From: Actinomycetota bacterium
GTDB taxonomy: Bacteria; Actinomycetota; Nitriliruptoria; Nitriliruptorales; JAHWKO01
Direction of reading: 5' to 3'
Assembly (NCBI GenBank): GCA_019347675.1
Contig: JAHWKW010000012.1
Coordinates: 1 to 64,000 of the forward strand
DNA length: 64,000 bases
The notes below the pieces were generated by a model. It saw nothing but the letters and a program-made list of their open reading frames with translations. It had not been told where the DNA came from and did no database searches. Below, in pieces: positions 53,510-62,680 of the stretch (position 1 is the first letter of the stretch; the number at the start of each line of letters is the position of its first letter). The position numbers were made by a program, and so were the translations under genes.

Positions 53510-56500
53510 ATGGGCGACCGACCGGCGACGGCTCAACGAGAGCGGCTCGCCCGCTTCTTCGACTTGGCCTTGGAGCTGGCCGCGATCTTCGACCTCGACG
53601 GCCGCTACGTCGAGGTGAACCCGGCCTACGAGAGGGTGCTGGGTTGGCGCTCCGCCGAGCTGATCGGACGTCCCTTCCTGGACGACGTCCACCTCGATGA
53701 GCGCGACGCGACGGGTGCCCACTTCAGGAGGCTGATCAGCGGCGCGGTCGACGACCTGCGCCGCGACGTCCGGCTGCGCCACCGCGACGGTTCTCACCGG
53801 TGGATCCGGACCGCCGCACGGCTCCAAACCGAAGACGGGCTGGTCTACGCCGTGGGCACCGACATCACCGACGACAAGCTGCGGGAGCATGCCGTCCGCG
53901 AGCGCCAGTCGTTCATCGAGACGCTGCTGGACTCGTTGCACGACGGGATCGTCGCGTGCGATGCGGACGGTGCCCTGACGCTGTTCAACCGCGCGTCACG
54001 GGAGCTCCACGGCACGGGCTTCGAGCCGATTCCGGTCGAGCGCTGGGCTGAGCACTACCGGCTGTACGCGCCGGACGGGGTGTCGCCCCTGCCGCTGGAC
54101 GCCGTTCCGCTGTACCGGGCGCTTCGCGGTGAGGTGCTGCGCGACGCCGAGGTGGTGGTCGCCGCCCCGGACGGACCGCGGTTGCTGAGCGCCAACGGTC
54201 AGGCGCTGGTGGATGAGGACGGCCGGCAACTGGGAGCCGTCGTCGCCCTTCGTGACGTCACCGACCGCCGGCGCGCTGAGCAGCAGGCACGCCGGCTGGC
54301 GGCGATCGTCGAGAACACCAGCGACCTGGTTGCGCTCGCCGACCTGGACGGGAATGTCACCTTCCTCAACCAGGCTGCCCGAGGGCTGCTGGGCATCGAC
54401 GAGGTCGCTGGGCGGCGGGTGCGGGACTTCTTCACCGAGGCGACCTGGGCGAGGCTGCGGCAGTCGGTGTTCGCGACCGTGCTGGAGGATGGCAGCTGGA
54501 CGGGGGAGGGCCAGCTACGCCATCTCGGTAGCGGTGAGGTGATCGATGTCGACATGAGCGTCTTCGCGATCCGCGCGGCGGAGAGCGGCGAGCCGGTGGC
54601 GATCGGGACGGTGCAGCGCGACGTCCGCGGGCGGAAACGAGACGAGGCGGCGATCGCGGCGCTCAACCGGGAACTGGAGAGCCACGAGGCCCGGTTCCGC
54701 AGCATGGTCGGCAACATCCCCGGGGCGGTGTACCGCTGCGACGCCACCCTTCCCTGGCGGATGCACTACCTGAGCGACGGCATCGAGGCCGTGGCGGGGT
54801 ACCCGGCGGAGGACTTCCTCGCCGGCCGTCGCCACCATGTTGACGTGATCCACCCCGACCACCTTGACCGTGTCGGTGACGTCATCCTGGGCGCGACGCG
54901 GCGACGTGAACCGTACGCCGTCGAGTACCCCGTCCGCCACGCTGACGGGACGGAGCGGTGGGTCACGAACCGAGGTCACGCCGTCTACGACGATGCGGGC
55001 CACCCCACCCTCCTCGAGGGAGTGGTGCTCGACGTGACCGAACACCACCGGACCCAGGAAGCGCTCGCACAGAGCGAGCAACGCTTCCGGTCACTGTTCG
55101 AGCACTCCCCGATCGGGATCTCGGTCATCGACCTCGACGGGCGCTTCCTGCGCGTCAACGCCACGTTGACGCGGACCCTCGGCTACTCCGAGCAGGAGCT
55201 GCAGCAGCGGACGTTCCTGGAGGTGACTCACCGCGGCGACGCTGAGGAGAGCCGCCTGGCGTTCGCTGAGCTGGTCAGCGGTGCCGGCGACGTCGTGACC
55301 CTGGAGAAGCGCTACTGCGCCCGGGACGGCGCCGTCCTATGGGCCCGGACGACCAAGTCGCTGCTACGTGACGCCGAGGGCGACCCGCGCTTCGTGATCG
55401 GGGTGATCGAGGATGTGTCGGAGCGGCGGCGTCTGGATCAGCTCGAGGCGCGGGAGCGCGAGTACCGTCTCGCCGCGGAGTACACCGCCCAGTTGCAGGG
55501 CCTGACCCGCGCGTCACTGGTGATCAACGCCCGGATCAGTCTCGAGGAGATCCTGGACGAGGTGACCCGCCAGGCCGGCGGGCTGATCGGCGTTCACCGC
55601 GCCGAGACGTGCCTCGTCGACGGCGCCGAGGATGCGACTCCGCTCGTGGTCGTGCACGACACCCGGTCGGGTGGACCCCACGGAGCGACGCCGGCCAGTG
55701 GCGGTGACCCTTCCGACGACGCGGCCCTGTCCGCTCCCCTGTTGGCGCGCGACGGCGCGACGCTCGGCCACATCAGCGTCCGCGACCGGCTGGACGGAAG
55801 CTTCACCGAGACCGACGAGGCGCTGCTCGTCCAGCTGGCGCAGCTGGCGTCCGCCGCGATCGAGAAGGCGCGCCTGTACCAGCTAACCGCAGCCCAGGAA
55901 GCCGCGCGCTTCCGCGAGGAGCTGCTGGCCGGTATCTCCCACGACATGCAGACACCCCTTGCCAGCATCGCGGGCTTGACCGACCTCCTGGCGGCGGACC
56001 CGGAGATGCCCACGGACCAACGCCGACAGTTGTACGCGACCCTGGCCCGACAGTCGCGGAACCTGTACGGGCTCGTGCAGCAGTTCCTCGACTACTCACG
56101 GCTCGAGGCGGACCGCAAACTCGCGGTACGCCTCCGCCCGACCGACGTGGTGGAGTCGATCGAACGGACCGTCGACCTGCTCAGCCACCGGCGCGAGATC
56201 GTGATCGGGGCTGCCGCGGAGCTGCCCATGGCCACGGCCGACCCCGAGCGGCTGGACCAGGTTCTCGTGAACCTGCTGTCCAACGCGATCAAGTTCTCCG
56301 GCGGGGCGGTCCGGGTCGTGGCGCGGCACCGACCGGGACAGGTCCTGATCGACGTGGTCGACGACGGCTGCGGGATCCCTCATGAGGACCTCGAGCAGTT
56401 GTTCAACAAGTTCCACCGTGGCTCCAACGTTGCCGGGACGACGGGAACGGGTTTGGGCCTGTACATCAGCAAGGCGGTGATCGAGGCCATGGGCGGCACG

Positions 56501-56572
56501 TTGACCGTCCACAGCCAGGTCGCTTCGGGGACACGGTTCACGGTCAGGCTTCCGGCGGTGGAGCCGTGGTAG
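53510..56572 (+). CDS. Soluble hybrid-free sensor histidine kinase, five PAS domains plus GAF
   Basis: 1,020 aa from ATG 53510 (AGGAG upstream; ATG 53492 is an alternative). It has no membrane segment, so sensing is cytoplasmic. Approximate layout: PAS 1 at 10-125, PAS 2 at 135-250, PAS 3 at 262-380, PAS 4 at 390-510, PAS 5 at 520-640, GAF at 665-785, HisKA with the phosphorylated His in LLAGISHDMQTPLASIAGL, HATPase with N-box NLLSNAIKFS, G1 VDDGCGIP and G2 GTGLGLYISK. The usual HDLRTPL is HDMQTPL here. The signal could be redox, light or small molecules; no cofactor-binding residue was identified. The partner receiver overlaps its end. Confidence 0.92.
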   Translation: MGDRPATAQRERLARFFDLALELAAIFDLDGRYVEVNPAYERVLGWRSAELIGRPFLDDVHLDERDATGAHFRRLISGAVDDLRRDVRLRHRDGSHRWIRTAARLQTEDGLVYAVGTDITDDKLREHAVRERQSFIETLLDSLHDGIVACDADGALTLFNRASRELHGTGFEPIPVERWAEHYRLYAPDGVSPLPLDAVPLYRALRGEVLRDAEVVVAAPDGPRLLSANGQALVDEDGRQLGAVVALRDVTDRRRAEQQARRLAAIVENTSDLVALADLDGNVTFLNQAARGLLGIDEVAGRRVRDFFTEATWARLRQSVFATVLEDGSWTGEGQLRHLGSGEVIDVDMSVFAIRAAESGEPVAIGTVQRDVRGRKRDEAAIAALNRELESHEARFRSMVGNIPGAVYRCDATLPWRMHYLSDGIEAVAGYPAEDFLAGRRHHVDVIHPDHLDRVGDVILGATRRREPYAVEYPVRHADGTERWVTNRGHAVYDDAGHPTLLEGVVLDVTEHHRTQEALAQSEQRFRSLFEHSPIGISVIDLDGRFLRVNATLTRTLGYSEQELQQRTFLEVTHRGDAEESRLAFAELVSGAGDVVTLEKRYCARDGAVLWARTTKSLLRDAEGDPRFVIGVIEDVSERRRLDQLEAREREYRLAAEYTAQLQGLTRASLVINARISLEEILDEVTRQAGGLIGVHRAETCLVDGAEDATPLVVVHDTRSGGPHGATPASGGDPSDDAALSAPLLARDGATLGHISVRDRLDGSFTETDEALLVQLAQLASAAIEKARLYQLTAAQEAARFREELLAGISHDMQTPLASIAGLTDLLAADPEMPTDQRRQLYATLARQSRNLYGLVQQFLDYSRLEADRKLAVRLRPTDVVESIERTVDLLSHRREIVIGAAAELPMATADPERLDQVLVNLLSNAIKFSGGAVRVVARHRPGQVLIDVVDDGCGIPHEDLEQLFNKFHRGSNVAGTTGTGLGLYISKAVIEAMGGTLTVHSQVASGTRFTVRLPAVEPW

Positions 56573-56937
56573 GCATCGACGTCGAACGCCGAGTGCTGGT
56601 CGCCGACGACGAGCCCGACGTGCGCTTGATCGTCCGGCTGCAGTTGCAACGGGCCGGCTGGGTCGTCGACGAGGCCGCGTCCGGCGAGGAGGTCCTGCAA
56701 CGGTTCCAAACCGGCGAATTGCACGCGCTCGTCATCGACCAGCGCATGGCCGGGATCAGCGGGCTGGACACGGCACGGGCGCTGATCGATCTCGGCTACG
56801 ACCTCCCGATCGTGCTCTTCTCCGCGTACCTCACGCCGGACGTCGAGGTCTGTGCTCGCGACCTCGGATTGATCACGCTGGCGAAATCGGAGATCACGAC
56901 GCTCGCCGACACGTTGCACGCGCTGCTCGAGTGCTGA
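56566..56937 (+). CDS. Single-domain response regulator
   Basis: 123 aa, a receiver domain only. Acidic pocket D14-D15-E16, phosphoacceptor D58 in ALVIDQRMAGISG, Ser in LFSAYLT and Lys in LAKSE. The usual Thr/Ser-Ala pair reads SAY. It overlaps the kinase gene by 7 nt, so it is the likely partner. With no output domain it probably acts through another protein or returns the phosphate. Confidence 0.9.
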   Translation: MVGIDVERRVLVADDEPDVRLIVRLQLQRAGWVVDEAASGEEVLQRFQTGELHALVIDQRMAGISGLDTARALIDLGYDLPIVLFSAYLTPDVEVCARDLGLITLAKSEITTLADTLHALLEC

Positions 56938-56988
56938 CGTCGGTGGCGCGGCGCTAGCGTTGCCTGCCACCGTCTGGAGGGAGCGCGG

Positions 56989-57207
56989 TTGTCGAAGATC
57001 GGTGAGCTGGTCCGACGAGCCAGGCTCGGCAAGGACATGACGCAAGCCGAGCTCGCCGAGCGCCTCAACATGAGCGAAGCGCGTATCGACGACTTCGAAC
57101 GAGGCGATGAGACGCCATCGCCCGACACACTTGGCGATATCGAGGACGCCCTGGGTCTCTCTCCGGGTCAGATCGCGCGGGAGGCCGGCGTGGTGGAGGG
57201 ACCCTGA
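56989..57207 (+). CDS. Small XRE-family helix-turn-helix protein
   Basis: 72 aa from TTG 56989, which has GGAGG eight bases upstream; no ATG or GTG fits better. The Cro/CI fold is GELVRRARLGKDMTQAELAERLNMSEARIDDFERGDETPSPDTL, read here as the usual TQAELAERLNMSEARIDDFE recognition region. A single domain, about minimal size. It follows the kinase-receiver pair by 51 nt on the same strand. It could control neighbouring genes; the target is unknown. Confidence 0.83.
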   Translation: MSKIGELVRRARLGKDMTQAELAERLNMSEARIDDFERGDETPSPDTLGDIEDALGLSPGQIAREAGVVEGP

Positions 57208-57606
57208 TCCGGCTCGAGCGGGCGGCCCGACCGACCCCGCTCGGGCATGGCGAACGGTGAAGCACCTCCGACATGGTCGACGACCCACTGTGCCGTGACG
57301 TCGCGCTCACGTGCGGTCAGCCGGTACGCGGCCACAGCAGCGGTGCCCGTGTCACGGGGCCGCGCCGGATCGGCGACGATCCTGACCACCAGCGAGACCT
57401 CGCCCCGGCGCCCGGTGCCCTCCTCAACGGAGGTCTGCCAGCATCTCCGCCGCCGGCTCACTGACCGCTTCGAGCTCGCGTCGGTCGAAGATCACGACAC
57501 CCGGCCCGTGGGCGGACGCCGTCGTCGCCGACGTCCGCGATCGCGTACTCGCAGTAGGGCAGCGCCGGTCGGGACGGGCAGCCAGAAAGCGGCGTGCCTG
57601 TGATGA
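57208..57606. other. Gene-free stretch with regulator remnant
   Basis: 399 nt between convergent genes. The only recognisable content is the decayed LuxR-type regulator on the minus strand (57240-57560). No promoter or terminator is clear. Confidence 0.6.
57240..57560 (-). pseudogene. Decayed LuxR-type transcription regulator
   Basis: Two pieces in different frames on the minus strand. One reads GVVIFDRRELEAVSEPAAEM then LADLR and a stop, like the sensor part of LuxR-type regulators with a PAS/GAF-like front. The other reads VSLVVRIVADPARPRDTG, AAYRLTARERDV, the start of the LuxR helix-turn-helix, then loses the pattern (expected continuation T-x-L-V-x-x-G) and runs into AQWVVDHV. No intact gene can be built. 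It is a remnant, recognised by motif only. Confidence 0.5.
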
Positions 57607-59553
57607 TCACCGCCGCACGGCCACGATCACGGTGCGATCTGGAACCGAGCGGGCGATCCGCTCGGAGTTGTGACCGATCCCGGGACGGGTCGGTGGTGTG
57701 CCCAACACGACGATGTCGCCTTCCAGGGTGCGCTGCGGAAGCGACTCGGTCGGGCGGCGCGGATCGAGGACCCGGTTGGTCTCACGTTGCTCTCCGAGCC
57801 GCTCGCGAACTCCCTTGTCGTTCACCGGCATGATCACCAGCAGAGGGACCCCGCCTTCGTCGGCGAGTCGGGTCGCCACCTCGATGGAGAGGTCGAGGTC
57901 CAGACGTCCCGCCGGGGTGAGGTCGGCGCGGGTGACGGCGAGCACGATCCGCTCGACCGCCTCGTCGGTCCCGGGCCGGCAGACCAGAGCGGTCACGCGG
58001 ACCTGGCGCAGGACCGTGTCGATGATCCCACCGAAGAAGTTCTCGCGCGCGTTGGCGTAGCCCTTCCACCCGAGTAGCACGCAGGAGGCGTCGTTCTCCA
58101 CGACCGTGTGGAGCACCCCTTCGGAGGGCGACGAGTCGATGCGGACGAGCGAACGAGCGTCGGCTCCGCGGCTGCGAGCGAGTTTCTCCGCCGCCTCGGT
58201 GGCGGTGCGATGCTCGTCCAGCTGCTCACGTGACGCTTCGAACCCGAGGACGTTGACCGCGAGCACCTCGCCGCCGTCGCCGACCGCGATGAGACCCGCG
58301 AGTTCCGCGAGCGGACCGACCGAATGCGGGTTCGCGATCGGGACCACCACCGTCCTTCCCAGCGGTGGGATCTTGCGCGCAGGGCGTTGCATCCTCGGAG
58401 CGGAGCGCTCCCCGATCAGCACGCTCCCGATGCAGGTGAGAAGGATGACGAGGATGACCGCGTCGAGCGCACGCTCCTGGAGGAGGCCCACCTCCACGGC
58501 GACGAGCGTGACCGCGAGGGCACCCGCCGCCTGAGCTCCGGTGAGAGAGATCATCATCCCGAGCTCCGGGCGGCTGTAGCCGAGGACCCTCGCCGTCACC
58601 CCGGCCGCCGCCGTCTTCGCTCCGAAGGCTGCCACGGTGAGGCCGAGCCCGAGCGCGATACGTTCGGGAGCGGTCACGACGGCGATCGGATCGATGATCA
58701 TGCCGGTGGATACCAGGAACACCGGCACGAGGAACGACTGGCCGAGGAACTCGACGCGGTCGCGCAGCCAGCTCCCCGCCGGCACGAATTTCGCGACGCC
58801 GAAGCCGGCGAGGAACGCGCCGACGATCGCCTGGATTCCGGTGATCTCCGCGAGCGCGGCCGAACCGAAGAGAACGACGAGCACGAAGACGAACCGCGCG
58901 ATGCGGTCCTGGCCGAGTCCGGCGAAGAACCATTTGGTGAGCCGGGGCAGACCCCGGAGAACGAGGAAGAGGAAGACCACCAGGATCGCGACGAGCTGGA
59001 TCCAGAACACCGGAGGCGCGACATCGTCGCCGATCGCGGCGACGATCGCGAAGACGAGAAGTGCCCCCACGGTCGAGATGAGCGTCGCGCCGATCGTCGC
59101 GATGACCGCCGGGTTGCGCGCGAGCCCGAGCCGCTGCACGAGCGGGTAGGTGATCGGCGTGTGCGACGTGAACGCGGACGCGACGATGAGCGCCCCCACG
59201 AGCGACAGACCCAGGCCCACGCCGGCGCCGGTAACGAGCAGCATCGGAATGACGAACGTCGCCGCCGCGAACACCAGGGACGGGCGCCGGTGCTCCGCGA
59301 AGCTTTCGCGGTCGAGGTCGAGCCCGACGAGGAACATGAGATAGAGGAGTCCGGCGTCGCCGAGCACCTCAATGACGCCCTCGCGTTCGAGCAACCCGGT
59401 CGTATGCGGTCCGACGAAGGTTCCCGCGACGATGAGCCCGATGAGCCCGGGAACGCCGAGGCGTTCAGCAGCGATCGGCGCGACGAGCATCACGCCGAAG
59501 ACGACGATGAAGACGAACGCAGGGTGCGTCAGCGGCAGCTGTAGCACATCCAC
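57607..59553 (-). CDS. CPA2-type cation:proton antiporter with C-terminal universal-stress-type domains
   Basis: 648 aa from the ATG at 59553. About 12 membrane segments in residues 1 to about 385 with the Na+/H+ exchanger pattern: GLIVAGTFVGPHTTGLL, LYLMFLVGLDLD, ASAFTSHTPITYPLVQRLG and AIVGAFLAGFGVAKFVP. The soluble C-terminal half (about 405-648) has two Usp-like alpha/beta repeats: RTVVVPIANPHSVGPLAELAGLI and a second one beginning VERIVLAVT. The Usp region may sense nucleotides and control transport. It exchanges Na+ or K+ for protons. It lies on the minus strand, separated from aconitase by 53 nt. Confidence 0.9.
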   Translation of the reverse strand: MDVLQLPLTHPAFVFIVVFGVMLVAPIAAERLGVPGLIGLIVAGTFVGPHTTGLLEREGVIEVLGDAGLLYLMFLVGLDLDRESFAEHRRPSLVFAAATFVIPMLLVTGAGVGLGLSLVGALIVASAFTSHTPITYPLVQRLGLARNPAVIATIGATLISTVGALLVFAIVAAIGDDVAPPVFWIQLVAILVVFLFLVLRGLPRLTKWFFAGLGQDRIARFVFVLVVLFGSAALAEITGIQAIVGAFLAGFGVAKFVPAGSWLRDRVEFLGQSFLVPVFLVSTGMIIDPIAVVTAPERIALGLGLTVAAFGAKTAAAGVTARVLGYSRPELGMMISLTGAQAAGALAVTLVAVEVGLLQERALDAVILVILLTCIGSVLIGERSAPRMQRPARKIPPLGRTVVVPIANPHSVGPLAELAGLIAVGDGGEVLAVNVLGFEASREQLDEHRTATEAAEKLARSRGADARSLVRIDSSPSEGVLHTVVENDASCVLLGWKGYANARENFFGGIIDTVLRQVRVTALVCRPGTDEAVERIVLAVTRADLTPAGRLDLDLSIEVATRLADEGGVPLLVIMPVNDKGVRERLGEQRETNRVLDPRRPTESLPQRTLEGDIVVLGTPPTRPGIGHNSERIARSVPDRTVIVAVRR

Positions 59554-59606
59554 GCGCGGTTCCCCCGCTTCGATACGGGCGCGACTCGGTCAGGTTCCTT
59601 GACGGA

Positions 59607-61646
59607 TCACCGGCCGGGCTCGGCCTCGACCACTGCGATGTCTGCGGTGTCGCTGGCGCTGAGCCGCTGCTTCATCCACGGGATGATGCCACCCTGCAGC
59701 AGCACGTCGACCTGCCGCTCGGACAACTGGTGGGTCGCAGGGAAGCTGGTGCCTTTGGTGACGTTGTCGACCTCGATGTCGTTCCCGGTCGCGACGGCCT
59801 TGCGCAAGCCACTGATCCGCAGCAGGTCACCTTGAGCGATGCCGTCGTGGTCGGCCTCGTCCACGAACGTCAACGGCAGCAGCCCGAAGTTGATCAGGTT
59901 CTGCCAGTGGATGCGTGCGTAGTCCTTGGTGAGGACCAGGCGGAGCCCGAGGTAGCGGGGCGCCAGCGCCGCGTGCTCCCGTGACGATCCCTGCCCGTAG
60001 TTCTTCCCCCCGACGACCGCGTGTCCGCCGGTCAAGTCGATCCCGTTGGCCTGCCCCGGTTCCCGGACCTCGAGCGCGCGGTCGTGGTAGGTGCGATCCA
60101 GGATGTCGAACGCGAAGCGACTGATCGCGGGGATGTTGGAGCGGAACGGGAGAACGCGCGTCCCCGCGGGGAGGATCTCGTCGGTCGAGACGTTGTCGCC
60201 GACCTTCAGCAGCACCGGGACCACGACGTGGTCGGGCAGCGGCTCCATGTCGGGGATCGACGCGATGTTGGGGCCCTTGCGGATGGCGACCTGGCGGGCC
60301 TGGTCTCGAGGTGGCGGGGCGAGCAGCATCTCGGCGTTGAGGATGATCTCGTCGGGTTCGTCGATTCGCGGGTAGGCCATCGCGAACCCGTCCTCGAGGT
60401 CACGCGGGTCGGTGATCACGCCGGTCAGCGCCGACGCGGTGGCCGTCTCGGGGCTGCACAGGTACACCCTGTCCTCGCGTGTCCCGGTCCGCCCGGGGAA
60501 GTTCCGCGGGACCGTCCGCAAGCTGATGACGTCGGTGGCGGGCGCCTGACCCATTCCGATGCAGCCGTTGCACCCGGCTTGGTGGATTCGCGCCCCGGCA
60601 TGCAGCAAAGACAGCAGGTGCCCGTCACGGGCCAGGTTCTCCAGGATCTGGCGGGAGGTGGGGTTCACGTCGAGCGACACCCGCGGGTGCACCTGGCGCC
60701 CCGCCAGCCGACAGATCTCCGCGGCCACGGCGAAGTCGCGGTAGCCGGGGTTGGCCGACGAGCCGACGTAGGACTGCGCGATGTCCTCACCGGCGACCTG
60801 GCGCACCGGGACGACGTTGCCCGGGCTGGTCGGGAGCGCGATCAGCGGCTCCAACTGCGACAGGTCGATCTCCTCGTGCTCGTCGTAGGTGGCGTCGTCG
60901 TCAGCAACGATCTCGGTGAAGTCGTCGGCGCGGCCCTGCTGTTCCAGGAAGCGACGGACCTCGGCGTCGGCGGGGAACACCGTTGTGGTGGCGCCCATCT
61001 CCGCGCCCATGTTTGCGATCACGTGCCGGTCCATGCACGACAGCGCTGCGAGCCCCGGTCCGTAGTACTCGACGATCTTCCCGACGCCGCCGTCCACGTC
61101 GTGGCGGCGGAGCATCTCCAGGATGACGTCCTTGGCCGACACCCAATCGGGCAGCTCCCCGACGAGCTTCACGCCCCAGATCCGGGGCATCTTGATCCGC
61201 AGCGGCTCGCCGGCCATGGCCAGGGCGACGTCCAGGCCGCCCGACCCGATCGCCACCATCCCGATCGCGCCCGCGGCAGGGGTGTGGCTGTCCGACCCGG
61301 CCATGGTCGCTCCGGGCTTGCCGAAACGCTCCTGGTGGACCGGGTGTGAGACGCCGTTCCCGGGCCGGCTGTACCAGATCCCGAACCGTTCACAGGCCGA
61401 CTTGAGGAACAGGTGGTCGTCGGGGTTCTTGTGATCCTCCTGGATGACGTTGTGGTCGACGTACTGCGCGGACAGCTCGGTCTTGACGCGGTCGAGGCCC
61501 ATGGCTTCGAGCTCGAGCATCACCAGGGTTCCGGTTGCGTCCTGTGTCAGCGACTGATCGATCCGGATCCCGATCGGGTCGCCGGACTGCATGTCGCCTT
61601 CGACGAGGTGAGCCTGGATGATCTTCTTCGCGACGTTCAGACCCAC
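59607..61646 (-). CDS. acn: Aconitate hydratase
   Basis: 679 aa from the ATG at 61646. 4Fe-4S enzyme interconverting citrate and isocitrate in the TCA cycle. The iron-sulfur cysteines lie in AGCNGCIGMG and in SCMDRH; other landmarks are AGSDSHTPAAGAIGM and the swivel-domain GGKNYGQGSSREHAALAPRYLG. The length and MGLNVAKKIIQAHLVEG start match the shorter mitochondrial/archaeal-like aconitase group rather than the 900-residue AcnA. It could be monocistronic. Confidence 0.93.
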   Translation of the reverse strand: MGLNVAKKIIQAHLVEGDMQSGDPIGIRIDQSLTQDATGTLVMLELEAMGLDRVKTELSAQYVDHNVIQEDHKNPDDHLFLKSACERFGIWYSRPGNGVSHPVHQERFGKPGATMAGSDSHTPAAGAIGMVAIGSGGLDVALAMAGEPLRIKMPRIWGVKLVGELPDWVSAKDVILEMLRRHDVDGGVGKIVEYYGPGLAALSCMDRHVIANMGAEMGATTTVFPADAEVRRFLEQQGRADDFTEIVADDDATYDEHEEIDLSQLEPLIALPTSPGNVVPVRQVAGEDIAQSYVGSSANPGYRDFAVAAEICRLAGRQVHPRVSLDVNPTSRQILENLARDGHLLSLLHAGARIHQAGCNGCIGMGQAPATDVISLRTVPRNFPGRTGTREDRVYLCSPETATASALTGVITDPRDLEDGFAMAYPRIDEPDEIILNAEMLLAPPPRDQARQVAIRKGPNIASIPDMEPLPDHVVVPVLLKVGDNVSTDEILPAGTRVLPFRSNIPAISRFAFDILDRTYHDRALEVREPGQANGIDLTGGHAVVGGKNYGQGSSREHAALAPRYLGLRLVLTKDYARIHWQNLINFGLLPLTFVDEADHDGIAQGDLLRISGLRKAVATGNDIEVDNVTKGTSFPATHQLSERQVDVLLQGGIIPWMKQRLSASDTADIAVVEAEPGR

Positions 61647-61741
61647 GGTGTGGCCTTCCGTTCGCGAACAACGTCGGCCGCGACCCTATCAGCGGCTGTT
61701 GCACCCAACTTCGGCGCGATCGCCGTCCGAGTCGTGAGGCG

Positions 61742-62509
61742 CTACAGCTGCTCGCGTAGCCACGTGATGTCGGCCGACTGGTCGGCGGGGGAGTCTCCGG
61801 GCGTCTCGACGATGACGGGGGCGCCCGCTTCGCGGACCGCGGCGACCAGCAGCTCCGGTTCGATGCGGCCCCGGCCCAGGTTCTCGTGACGATCCCGGCC
61901 CGTTCCGGGTGCGTCCTTCGAGTCGTTGCAGTGGACGAGGTCGATGCGACCGATCAACTCCTTGACCCGTTGCACCGCCGTGGACAGGTCCTCACCTGCC
62001 GCGTGGGTGTGGCAGGTGTCGAGGCAGAAGCCCAGCGGCACGTCCAGGTCGGAGACGGCTTCCCACAGCCGGCCGAGCACGTCGAAGTGGCGGCACATCG
62101 CGTTCTGACCGCCGGCGGTGTTCTCGATGTACACCGGCACCTCGGTCTCGAGCTGCTCCAGGGCCTTCCGCCACCGCGCGAAGCCCACCTCGGGTTGCTC
62201 TTCGAGCTCGCAATGTCCGCCGTGGACGATGACCGCTTCCGCGCCGATGGCCGCAGCCGCGATGCACGTCTCCTGCAGCAGCTTCCGCGAGGGGTGCCGC
62301 ACCCGGGGGTTCGTCGCCGGGATGTTGATCAGGTACGGGGCGTGGATGTACACGGGGAGGTTGGAGGCGACCAGCTCGTCGGCGTCGTCGCGGGTCTTGG
62401 GGATGCGCCACCCCTTGGGGTTGCTGAGGAAGAACTGGACCGCGTCGGCGCCGCGTTCGGCGGCGGCAGGCAGCGGGGTCTTGGACGAGACGTGGGCACC
62501 GACACGCAT
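61742..62509 (-). CDS. nfo: Endonuclease IV (AP endonuclease)
   Basis: 255 aa. TIM-barrel AP endonuclease of base-excision repair. Zinc-binding residues fall in [50 protein letters not shown] and VETPG. ATG at 62509. It is 95 nt upstream of aconitase on the same strand. Length is slightly below that of E. coli Nfo (285). Confidence 0.93.
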   Translation of the reverse strand: MRVGAHVSSKTPLPAAAERGADAVQFFLSNPKGWRIPKTRDDADELVASNLPVYIHAPYLINIPATNPRVRHPSRKLLQETCIAAAAIGAEAVIVHGGHCELEEQPEVGFARWRKALEQLETEVPVYIENTAGGQNAMCRHFDVLGRLWEAVSDLDVPLGFCLDTCHTHAAGEDLSTAVQRVKELIGRIDLVHCNDSKDAPGTGRDRHENLGRGRIEPELLVAAVREAGAPVIVETPGDSPADQSADITWLREQL

Positions 62510-62680
62510 GACGTCACCCTATCGGGGGCGGCATGTGGCCTTGGCGCGATGCGGCACGCGCGGCTCGGCTGTTGCCGTCCGCGACGTCCGCCGTGCACGG
62601 CGCCCGTCAGCTCGCTTCGACGGCGCGCGAGCGCTGTGGGAGGATGCCCGCTCGGTGCGGCTCGCACCAGGAGGTCCCGC

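Noticed and set aside
58324-59544. 406-codon plus-strand frame opposite the antiporter
   Set aside because: Extremely Glu/Arg/Asp-rich antisense shadow; the minus frame encodes clear membrane helices and Usp domains.
60021-61349. 442-codon plus-strand frame opposite aconitase
   Set aside because: Shadow frame; the minus strand has all aconitase motifs.
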